DNA of 18,762 bases from JACDAF01 sp036276035 (GTDB lineage Bacteria > Chloroflexota > Limnocylindria > P2-11E), in the NCBI GenBank assembly GCA_036276035.1, contig DASUCM010000155.1:1-18762 (forward strand). The letters are read 5' to 3'. This document shows positions 7,301 to 12,977 of the stretch, in pieces. The position numbers and the translations under genes are program-made. How positions within the stretch are numbered: position 1 is the first letter of the stretch; each line of letters starts with the position of its first letter. The notes under the pieces were generated by a model that searched no databases, was not told the DNA's origin, and saw nothing but the letters and a program-made list of their open reading frames with translations.

Positions 7301-7510
7301 GTGTTCCTCTCGCTCGAGGACGAGGTCGGGATCTCGAACATCATCATCCGGCCCGCGACGTACCGGGCGTACAAGCGGATCCTCGACGAGCGTGCGGCCA
7401 TCGTCGTCGAGGGCACGCTCCAGCACGTCGACGGCGTCGTCTCGGTGCTCGCCCGGCGGCTCGATGCGCTCGAGCTGTTCGTCCCCATCCGCGCGCGGGA
7501 GTGGCACTGA
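4316..7510 (+). CDS. dnaE2: error-prone DNA polymerase DnaE2 (ImuC), 1064 aa
   Basis: This is the catalytic polymerase of the ImuA-ImuB-DnaE2 mutasome, doing translesion synthesis and damage-induced mutagenesis. The N-terminal PHP domain begins HLHAHSAYSFLDG; its later TDH motif reads Asp41-Thr42, so the metal-binding His is missing. Family-C catalytic residues are intact: PDIDLDIA (Asp372, Asp374) and VKMDLLGLRTLS (Asp543). Other landmarks are GRGSAADS, RRAMSRARS, FGFCKSHAAAFALTAY and the DnaE2-type NNQPMGFYSP. A C-terminal OB domain runs from about residue 970 (VTVAGAIVVKQHP) and ends in AREWH, like the SRDFH tail of DnaE2. Length is typical for DnaE2 and shorter than replicative DnaE. Residues 444-466 are encoded by a 67-bp palindrome. 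ATG 4316 has no ribosome site. The gene is cut off from imuAB by the antisense toxin-antitoxin pair. Confidence 0.93.
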   Translation: MTDFVHLHAHSAYSFLDGASTPEELVDAAVEHGMDALAITDTNGLYGAVRFWGAAKERGIKPIFGVELTLLDVGAGERVVLLAKDRQGWTSLCRIVSAAQLAGEKTKPRATLELVERDPAGLFVLVETDDPVTLAQLAAIFGDSLYLELVDRWGPDDEARCDRLHTLAAEHGIATVITNDVRYARPDGRRLHDVMRCIDVGTTLDEAGDLLSRNGERWLKSEGELRARLGRFPDAFANARRIADACDVDLDFGHQRLPGFPAPEGHTAFSFLYSLCQDGARAKYGRITPAVSKQLAHELEVIDKCGLAEFFLINWDIVRFCGERRIPAQGRGSAADSIVAYVLDITKVDPIEHDLLFERFLTEDSHTLPDIDLDIATNDREEVIQYVYRKYGERYAAMVCNVVTYRARSASREVAKALGFRPQTIDRMASSIDHVAVDPRGRGSVRPGEVEGQRTPTRGNVAGPHTLEDLFDDKERERFPLFREITEAIADLPRHLSIHNGGMLITALPLVDTVPIERATMPDRNVVQFDKRDVEDLGLVKMDLLGLRTLSLIKDCIGMIETEHGERLDLGTLRLDDPAVYDLICEVDTIGVFQVESRAQAQALPRVQPRTFADIVVEVAIIRPGPLQGNMVNPYIRRRQGREPVTYPHPSLEPILKETLGVILFQEQILKVAMAVAGFSPAAADRLRRAMSRARSASDMEQLRAPFVEGARHSGVSEPVANEIFRQIAAFAEFGFCKSHAAAFALTAYHTCHLKLYYPAEFTVALLNNQPMGFYSPAVIAGDAKRHGIRVLPVDVNRSGTKAAVEVAESVPEFEDLSRSIARHRSCRSHHVRLGLASVKALGDAEADAIVSERARGGPFRSFDDLARRVAMKEEALRNLALVGGFDALGEPRRSLLWRARDAHRTSPAFTRPALALPSADPPPLAALSEAERTALDYRITGVPTGPQVMRFYREDLAARGVTTSLGLASLAHGRNVTVAGAIVVKQHPETAKGHVFLSLEDEVGISNIIIRPATYRAYKRILDERAAIVVEGTLQHVDGVVSVLARRLDALELFVPIRAREWH
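5646..5712. repeat. 67-bp nested palindrome inside dnaE2 (REP/MITE-like)
   Basis: The outer arms at 5646-5661 and 5697-5712 are perfect 16-bp inverted repeats (GTGTGCGGCCCGGCGA and its complement). Inside, GGTCG (5662-5666) pairs with CGACC (5682-5686) and GGGTC (5668-5672) with GACCC (5677-5681) around an AGAG loop. Ten unpaired bases remain on the 3' side. The reading frame stays open through the element, encoding a Gly/Arg/Pro-rich insert. Confidence 0.75.
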
Positions 7511-7804
7511 GCGCCCCGGATGGGGATGCCCGCCGCCGGACTCCCGTCCGAATGGGTGTGCTCGCGCCGCGCGTCGCCGCGCCCCCGGGACGTCGGCCCG
7601 TCGGACAACAGGCCGGGAATGTCGTCATCCCGCATCGCGCCAGCGACGGCGCGCGACGGGCGGAAAAGCCAGGCTGTACGCGAGCGCGGCTGGCTGCGCC
7701 TGTTCGCGCCCTGTCACCGGACCGATACCGCATTGCGCTTGGCGCGCTCGCCCGCCGGTCCAAGAATCGCCAGACCGCAGCGCCTGGGGAGTTTTGGGGG
7801 TCTG
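7511..7804. other. intergenic region upstream of the GAF-GGDEF gene
   Basis: This 294-bp stretch has no convincing gene. The frame of the downstream gene is open back to 7520, but the sequence there is Arg/Pro-rich without domain character. Near the left end are two weak hairpins, CCCC-GGAT-GGGG (7514-7525) and CGGAC-TCCC-GTCCG (7537-7550), which could act after dnaE2. A promoter candidate lies near the right end. I looked for a c-di-GMP riboswitch core and did not find one. Confidence 0.5.
7739..7767 (+). promoter_or_regulatory. possible promoter of the GAF-GGDEF gene
   Basis: TTGGCG (7739-7744) and AAGAAT (7762-7767) are separated by 17 bp, each with 4 of 6 consensus bases. Transcription would begin about 30 nt before the GTG at 7805. 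Confidence 0.35.
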
Positions 7805-9085
7805 GTGGACGCAGCCGAGGTCTCGCGTGCGCGTGCTCAGGATCTTCTTGATTCGATCTTCCGCGTCGCGACAGAGCTCGTTCGCGGCGAGCGCGCGTCG
7901 CTCATGCTTCGCGAGGAGAACTCGACCGACTTCGTGATCGCGCGCGCGATCGGGCTCGCCGAGGATGTCCGCCGCCAGGTCCGCATCCGCGAGGGCGAAG
8001 GGATCGCCGGCAAGGTCGCCCAGTCGAAGCGGCCCGTGCTCGTCCGCGGGACGCACGGCGAGGCACCGAACGGCGAGAGCCGCGGCGACTACCGGACGCA
8101 GTCCTTCGTCTCCGTGCCGATCGTCGTCGACGACCAGCTGCGCGGAGTGCTGAACGTCGCCGACCCGATCGACTCCGCAGGGTTCGAGGAGAACGACCTC
8201 GAGACGCTCGAGCTCCTCGCGAAGCACATCGGCGCCTGCCTCGTGCAGCAGGAGCAGGACGAGGCGCTGCAGCGGCTCGCGGAGACCGACCCGCTCACGT
8301 GGCTCTTCAACCGCCGGCACTTCGACCGCCGCCTCGAGGCGGAGACGAACCGCGCGATGCGCGCCGAGCACCTGCTCGCGCTCCTCATCATCGACGTCGA
8401 CCACTTCAAGCACATCAACGACCGCTTCGGCCACCGCGTCGGCGACCAGGTGCTGAAGGGCGTCGCGAGCGCCATCAAGCAGGCGGTCCGCGTGTACGAC
8501 GTGCCGACGCGCTACGGCGGCGACGAGTTCGCCATCCTTCTCCCGGAAGCAGACACCGAGTCGGCGTCGCGCGTCGCGAAGCGCATCCTCGAGAAGACGC
8601 TCGCGCTGCCGCTCCCGCCGGCGCTCGCCGCCGCGGGCGAGCAGATCTCGCTGTCGATCGGCGTCGCGACGTTCCCACGTCCTTCCAGCGAGGCCGCGGC
8701 GCTCGTCGAGGCCGCCGACACCGCGATGTACCGCGCGAAGCAGGCGGGCGGCGGGCTCCGCGTCTGGGAGCACGCGTTCGCGGAAGGCCCACGCGGCCAG
8801 CTGCGGACGACGCGCGAGCCGGCGATGCCGCCGGCGCCGTACCTTGCCGACCCGGCGCGCCTCGCGACCCTCGAGCTGCAGCGGCTCATCCCGACCGGGC
8901 TCGCGTCCGAGTGGAACGCGGTGGTCGTCGGGAAGGAGGGCCACGTCCTCACGGTGGCGATGCCGAACCCGAACAGCACGGCCGTGGACGCGATCTCGAA
9001 GCTCTCCGGCTACGCGATCTACCCCGTGTACAGCAACCCGGCGGACCTCGAGGCAACGCGCCGGAGGCTCGTCCCCGCCACCTAA
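7805..9085 (+). CDS. GAF-GGDEF diguanylate cyclase with C-terminal MshEN-like domain, 426 aa
   Basis: This is a predicted cytoplasmic enzyme making cyclic di-GMP from two GTP. A GAF sensor domain covers about residues 10-150, with no membrane helices. A GGDEF domain follows, starting at AETDPLTWLFNRRHFD. The active loop RYGGDEF has GGDEF at 238-242, fully conserved. RVYD at 229-232 is an RxxD inhibitory site exactly five residues before it, so product inhibition is expected. Residues 352-426 (RLIPTGLASEWNAVVVGKEG, then LTVAMPNPNS, GYAIYPVYSNP) match the conserved core of the GspE/PilB N-terminal domain (T2SSE_N/MshEN), a known c-di-GMP or nucleotide-binding module. The start was set at GTG 7805, behind a GGGGG stretch and at the beginning of recognisable protein. 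The frame is open upstream but looks non-coding. An MshEN tail on a cyclase is unusual. Confidence 0.85.
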   Translation: MDAAEVSRARAQDLLDSIFRVATELVRGERASLMLREENSTDFVIARAIGLAEDVRRQVRIREGEGIAGKVAQSKRPVLVRGTHGEAPNGESRGDYRTQSFVSVPIVVDDQLRGVLNVADPIDSAGFEENDLETLELLAKHIGACLVQQEQDEALQRLAETDPLTWLFNRRHFDRRLEAETNRAMRAEHLLALLIIDVDHFKHINDRFGHRVGDQVLKGVASAIKQAVRVYDVPTRYGGDEFAILLPEADTESASRVAKRILEKTLALPLPPALAAAGEQISLSIGVATFPRPSSEAAALVEAADTAMYRAKQAGGGLRVWEHAFAEGPRGQLRTTREPAMPPAPYLADPARLATLELQRLIPTGLASEWNAVVVGKEGHVLTVAMPNPNSTAVDAISKLSGYAIYPVYSNPADLEATRRRLVPAT

Positions 9086-9090
9086 CGGGA

Positions 9091-9104
9091 CCCGCCCGGG
9101 CGGG
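9091..9104. terminator. GC-rich palindrome after the GGDEF gene
   Basis: CCCGCCCGGGCGGG is a perfect 14-bp palindrome five bases after the TAA stop. It could form a hairpin that ends transcription, but no T-run follows. Confidence 0.3.
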
Positions 9105-9187
9105 GCCATGCGTCGATCGTGCAACGGATCGCACGGCGCGATGTCGCGGCCAGCCGGTGGTCCGTGCCTTGCCTAGGACCTGGTCCC

Positions 9188-9811
9188 GTGACCGAGCTCC
9201 AGCCGACCGACCGGCCGCCGCACGGCTGCGTCGTCTTCGACCGGCCTGACGAGCACCTGCGCGTGATCGCGCAGCATCTCGCCGGGGGCCTGCGCGTCGG
9301 GCGCCGCGCGGTCGCGCTCATCGACGCGGTCGCGCCGGATGAGCTGGCGCACGCGCTGGACGAGGAGGGCGTCGACGTGGCGCAGCAGACCGCCCACGGC
9401 GCACTCCAGGTCGCGAGCGCACGCGCGACCTACCTCCAGGGCGGCCGGTTCGATCCGGTCGCGATCGTCGACCTCTTCTCCTCGAAGCTGCATGAAGCCC
9501 GGACGGCGGGGTATCGCGGCCTGTCCGCGGCCGGCGAGATGACGTGGGCGCTCGAGGGGTTCCCGGGTGCGGAGCGACTTGTCGAGTACGAGTGGACGCT
9601 CAACGGCACCGTGTTCCGGTCTCCGCACGTCTCAGGGCTGTGCACGTACGACAGCCGGCGCTTCAGCGCGGACCTGCTGAGGGACATCGAACGGGTGCAC
9701 CCGATCGTCGTCTCCACGTTCCGGGCCATGCATCAGCTGCCGGCTCACCCGGGCGACGGCGTACCCGCCCGACCGGCTTCGGGCGAGCGGCGGAGCGCCT
9801 CGGGCGCCTAG
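9188..9811 (+). CDS. MEDS-domain (DcmR-like sensory) protein, 207 aa
   Basis: This is a single-domain soluble protein of the MEDS family, named from methanogen/methylotroph sensors such as DcmR and often linked to histidine kinases and anti-sigma networks. Visible landmarks are 'HGCVVFDRPDEHLRVIAQHLAGGLRVGRRAVALI' at the start, a central 'YLQGGRFDPVAIVDLF' and 'GYRGLSAAGEMTWALEGFPG', 'LVEYEWTLN', and 'SGLCTYDSRRFSADLL' in the expected order. The last 25 residues are Pro/Arg-rich. GTG 9188 is chosen because it lies just before the domain and has AGGA 9 nt upstream; GTG 9119 would add 23 residues with no domain match. The stop shares the bases CTAG with the stop of the convergent response regulator. 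Its ligand is unknown; a regulatory link to the adjacent kinases is inference. Confidence 0.75.
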   Translation: MTELQPTDRPPHGCVVFDRPDEHLRVIAQHLAGGLRVGRRAVALIDAVAPDELAHALDEEGVDVAQQTAHGALQVASARATYLQGGRFDPVAIVDLFSSKLHEARTAGYRGLSAAGEMTWALEGFPGAERLVEYEWTLNGTVFRSPHVSGLCTYDSRRFSADLLRDIERVHPIVVSTFRAMHQLPAHPGDGVPARPASGERRSASGA

Positions 9812-10530
9812 GCCCGGCGGGCCTCCTCGCGTACGACGCCGCCCTCGGCACCGCGGAAGAGGTAGCCGACCCCCGGCACCGTCTGGATGACGTCGCGCGG
9901 CTGGCCGTCGGACGCGAGCTTGCGGCGCAGGCGGCTCACGTTCAGCTTCACGAGGTCTCCGCCCACTTCGGCGTCGTAGCCCCACACGCCCTCGAGGATC
10001 TCCTCCTGCGTGAGGACGCGCCCCGCGTTCGCCATGAAGTGACGCAGCAGCTTGAACTCGGTCGGCGAGAGGTGGACCGGGACGTCGGCCGCGGAGACCT
10101 GGTGGGTCGCCTCGTCGAGGAGGATGTCGCCGGTCCGGTACACCGCTGGCGCCGGGCGCCCGCGCGTCTTCACCGCGCGGCGCAGGATGGCCTTCACCCG
10201 CGCGACGAGCTCCTTCGGCCGGAACGGCTTCGTGAGGTAGTCGTCGGCCCCGAGCTGGAGGCCGCGCAGGATGTCGTTCTCGTCGCCGCGGGCGGACAGC
10301 ATGATCACCGCGACGTGCTCGTCGAGGTGGCGGATGCGCTCGAGCACGACGAACCCGGCGAGCTTCGGCAGGTTGATGTCCAGCACGACGAGATCCGGGC
10401 GGTCCTTGCGCACGGCCTCGAGCGCGGCCTCGCCGTCGTAGGCCCGCGTCACCTCATAGCCTTCGCGTCGCAGCGCGTAGTCGAGCAGCTCGACGAGATC
10501 ACGGTCGTCATCGACGACGAGGAGCTTCAC
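9808..10530 (-). CDS. OmpR/PhoB-family response regulator, 240 aa
   Basis: This is a DNA-binding response regulator. The receiver domain (1-118) has the acidic pocket VVDDD at 5-9, phosphoacceptor Asp51 (VVLDINLP), Ser79 and Lys101 (TKPF). A winged-helix DNA-binding domain covers about 130-230, with HLSPTEFKLLRHFMANAGRV and 'SRLRRKL...VPGVGYLF' as signatures. The start is GTG at 10530, overlapping the kinase stop by 4 bp (GTGA), with GAGGAGG about 10 nt upstream inside the kinase gene. It is the last gene of the kinase-kinase-regulator operon, and the PAS kinase just upstream is its most likely partner. The tail after the wing is short and charged. Confidence 0.93.
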   Translation of the reverse strand: MKLLVVDDDRDLVELLDYALRREGYEVTRAYDGEAALEAVRKDRPDLVVLDINLPKLAGFVVLERIRHLDEHVAVIMLSARGDENDILRGLQLGADDYLTKPFRPKELVARVKAILRRAVKTRGRPAPAVYRTGDILLDEATHQVSAADVPVHLSPTEFKLLRHFMANAGRVLTQEEILEGVWGYDAEVGGDLVKLNVSRLRRKLASDGQPRDVIQTVPGVGYLFRGAEGGVVREEARRA

Positions 10531-11609
10531 TGATCCGCAGCCTCCTCAACGAGCTCACGCCCCTTGGGCAGCGTGAAGTGTACGGAGGTACCGGCCCCGG
10601 GCGTGCTCTCGAGGCTGATGTCCCCGCCCTGCGCCCGGACGATCGCCCGGCAGATCGTGAGGCCGAGGCCGAGCCCGCCCGCCGCATCGCGGACCTCCCG
10701 CGAGCGGAAGAAGCGCTGGAAGAGCCGCGACTGCTCCTCGAGCGGGATGCCCGGACCTTCGTCGCGGACGGTCACGCGCACGTACCCGTCCTCCGCGCGG
10801 GCGGACACGTGGACGGCGGTGCCCTCCGGCGCGTACTTGCTCGCGTTCACGATGAGGTTCGAGAGCACCTGCGCGGTCCGCCGGGGGTCGGCGACGATGC
10901 GGTCGGTGTCTTCCCCGAGGTCGAGGACGATGCGCTGGGACTTCGCGTCGCAGAGCGGCCGCACGAACAGCAGGCTGTCGTGCAGCGCGCGCTCGAGGCT
11001 CGTTGCGACGAGTCGCACCTGGAACGTGCCCGCCTCGATGCTGCCGGCGTCGAGGAGGTTCTCGACCAGGTGCTCGAGCCGGTACGCGCTCCTGCGGAGC
11101 GTGTTCACCATCGCCTCGAGCTCCTCCCGCGGCATCGAGAGCGCGTCCTGGTGGAGGAGGTCGAGCGACGCGGACATCGCCGCGATCGGCGTGCGCAGCT
11201 CGTGCGCGACCTGCAGGAGGAAGTCCTCCTTCAGGCGCAGCAGCTCGGCCTGCGCGGTCACGTCGCGGACGGTGTGGATCCGCGCGGTCGGCGGCGTGCC
11301 GATCGGCGTGGACACGAGCTCGAGCACGCCCATGCGGTCCTCGCGCGGGAACCAGGCGCGGCGGACCATGTGGCCATCCGCGTCCTGGACGGTCGTCGCG
11401 CCGCTCACATAAAGGAGGTCGTCGAAGCGCGCGCCGACGAGCTCGTCCTCGTCGAGGAGCCGAAAGGCGGCCGGGTTCGCGCTGAGGACCGTGCCGTCGG
11501 CGTCCGTGATGACGACGCCATCGGTGAGCGCGATGAAGGCCTCGGCATACGCACCGCCCGCGGCGGCGTCCTCCCTGCGCCGTCCGGGCGTGCGGCGGCG
11601 CTCAGCCAG
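10527..11609 (-). CDS. PAS-domain HisKA sensor histidine kinase, about 360 aa, start uncertain
   Basis: This is a soluble sensor kinase. Counting from the CTG start, a PAS domain covers about residues 20-120 (IALTDGVVITDADGTVLSAN). A HisKA helix follows with LLQVAHELRTP, phospho-His at 136. The HATPase domain shows LSNLIVNASKYAPEG (N box), VRDEGPGIP (G1), LFQRFFRS (F box) and GLGLGLTI (G2). There is no transmembrane helix. The frame has no ATG, GTG or TTG between the previous gene's stop and the PAS domain. CTG at 11609 overlaps that stop and has GGAGG 9 nt before it. The other in-frame option, ATG 11786, would overlap the previous gene by 185 bp and gives a low-complexity Arg/Ser-rich head. 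It is coupled to the response regulator by a GTGA overlap. Confidence 0.85.
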   Translation of the reverse strand: MAERRRTPGRRREDAAAGGAYAEAFIALTDGVVITDADGTVLSANPAAFRLLDEDELVGARFDDLLYVSGATTVQDADGHMVRRAWFPREDRMGVLELVSTPIGTPPTARIHTVRDVTAQAELLRLKEDFLLQVAHELRTPIAAMSASLDLLHQDALSMPREELEAMVNTLRRSAYRLEHLVENLLDAGSIEAGTFQVRLVATSLERALHDSLLFVRPLCDAKSQRIVLDLGEDTDRIVADPRRTAQVLSNLIVNASKYAPEGTAVHVSARAEDGYVRVTVRDEGPGIPLEEQSRLFQRFFRSREVRDAAGGLGLGLTICRAIVRAQGGDISLESTPGAGTSVHFTLPKGRELVEEAADQ

Positions 11610-12804
11610 CGGTGCGGCCCTCCGTCGGCACGCGCAGGCGGACGCGCGTGCCCTGACCGGGGCTCGAGTCGATGACGAGGCGGGCGCCGATGAGCCGCGC
11701 GGACTCGCGCATCTGCAGGAGGCCGAGGCTGCCGCGCTCGGCGTAGCTCGCGAGCGTCGCCGCCACGTCGAAGCCCTTGCCGTCATCTTCCACGAGCGCG
11801 GTGACGGAGCCCGCTTCGTCCATGACGTCGATGTTCACGTGCGGCGCCCGCCCGGTCTTGATCGCGTTGTTCACGGCCTCGCGGATGACGGTGAACGCGC
11901 CCGCCTCGACCTCCGGCATGAGGCGGCGCGTGGTCTGGACGTTGCGGGGCTGGACGCGCGTCCCGTTCGTGCCGTCGGCGCGCTCCGCGAGCGCGCGGAC
12001 CGCCGCACCGAGACCGCCCTGCTCGAGCGCGACGGGACGCAGCGCGAAGAGGATGTCGCGCATCTCCCGCTGCGACTCAAGAAGACGCTCGCGCATCGGC
12101 CCGAGCTCCTCGAGCGCACCCGACGGATCGGTCCGCCCCCGGCGCTGCGCGATCTCGATCCCCATCGCCGCGTTCGCGAGCGCCTGCGCCACGCCGTCGT
12201 GGAGCTCGCGCGCGAGCCGGTGCCGCGTCTCTTCCGCGACCTTCACGACGCGCAGTCGCTCCGTCGCGAGCTCCTCGTTCAGCTGGACGTACTCGAGCGC
12301 GATGCTCGCCGCCCCCGCGAGGGCGGTGCCGAGGCGCTCGTCCTCGGCGCTGAACTCGCCCGACCGCCGGTTCACGACCTGCAGCACGCCGAGACGCCTG
12401 CGGTCGCGCGCGTCGATGGGGAGGACGAGGACCGAGCGCGTGCGGTAGCCGGTCCGGGCGTCGACGCTCGGGTCGAATCGCGGGTCGTCGTACGGGTGGT
12501 CGACGCGCAGCGCCCCGCCCCCGCGCGCGACCTCGGTCGCGAGACCGCGGCCGTCGAGGGGCAGCCGGATCTCCTCCACCTCGGCGTCCGTGAGGACGCG
12601 GGACCACAGCTCCTGGCGCGCCTCGTCGATGACGTACAGCGTCGCGCGCTCGGCATCGAGGATGACCGAGGCGGTCTCGGCGATGCGGCGGAGGACGATG
12701 TCCACGTCGGTCTCCAGTGCGAGCTCGCGCTGGAGATCGAGCAGTGTCGCGAGCTGCTCCGCCTGTCCGGGTGCCGCCACCGCACGCGAGTATGCGACCC
12801 GCAC
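11602..12804 (-). CDS. GAF-domain HisKA_3 (NarX/LiaS-type) histidine kinase, 400 aa
   Basis: This is a cytoplasmic sensor kinase. A GAF domain spans about residues 20-172 (TLYVIDEARQELWSRV, then LGVLQVVNRRSGEFSAEDERLG). A HisKA_3 dimerisation helix carries phospho-His202 in RHRLARELHDGVAQAL. The HATPase domain includes REAVNNAIKTG and EDDGKGFD, ending SLGLLQMRESARLIGARL. This class usually phosphorylates LuxR/NarL-type regulators, yet the regulator in the operon is OmpR-type. The start is GTG 12804; GTG 12780 is an alternative because a CATACT -10-like box lies 8 nt before it, which would make a leaderless message. It is the first gene of the operon. Confidence 0.88.
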   Translation of the reverse strand: MRVAYSRAVAAPGQAEQLATLLDLQRELALETDVDIVLRRIAETASVILDAERATLYVIDEARQELWSRVLTDAEVEEIRLPLDGRGLATEVARGGGALRVDHPYDDPRFDPSVDARTGYRTRSVLVLPIDARDRRRLGVLQVVNRRSGEFSAEDERLGTALAGAASIALEYVQLNEELATERLRVVKVAEETRHRLARELHDGVAQALANAAMGIEIAQRRGRTDPSGALEELGPMRERLLESQREMRDILFALRPVALEQGGLGAAVRALAERADGTNGTRVQPRNVQTTRRLMPEVEAGAFTVIREAVNNAIKTGRAPHVNIDVMDEAGSVTALVEDDGKGFDVAATLASYAERGSLGLLQMRESARLIGARLVIDSSPGQGTRVRLRVPTEGRTAG

Positions 12805-12887
12805 TAGCGGGCCTCGCCGCCGCCGCCGTCACTGCATCGGCCCGGCACCGCCGGGGCCGGTGTCGCCTTCGTCCGCGCGCTCGGTCA

Positions 12888-12903
12888 TGCATCTGCGGAT
12901 GCA
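12888..12903. repeat. small hairpin upstream of the kinase operon
   Basis: TGCATC (12888-12893) and GATGCA (12898-12903) form a perfect 6-bp stem with a TGCG tetraloop, in the 173-bp gap between the ligase 3' end and the kinase operon. It may be a leader structure, weak terminator or operator. No gene is visible in this gap. Confidence 0.3.
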
Positions 12904-12977
12904 CTCCTCGCGTGCTCCTCGGCTCCTGGGCCTCGGTGGCCCGGGCCGCGCAGTGCCGGCGCCGACGGCGAGACCCG

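Noticed and set aside
5954..7507. 517-aa minus-strand open frame within dnaE2
   Set aside because: Antisense shadow of the polymerase with repetitive Arg/Asp/Glu composition and no start signal or motif.
7511..7804. Possible c-di-GMP riboswitch before the GGDEF gene (GGAAAAGCCAGG near 7660)
   Set aside because: The conserved GEMM core elements are absent; the resemblance is a short chance match.
12829..12977. Small minus-strand peptide reading in the gap before the kinase operon (ending ...GPGGAGPMQ)
   Set aside because: It continues from an antisense-type frame inside the ligase gene, has no good start site, and the composition is not protein-like.
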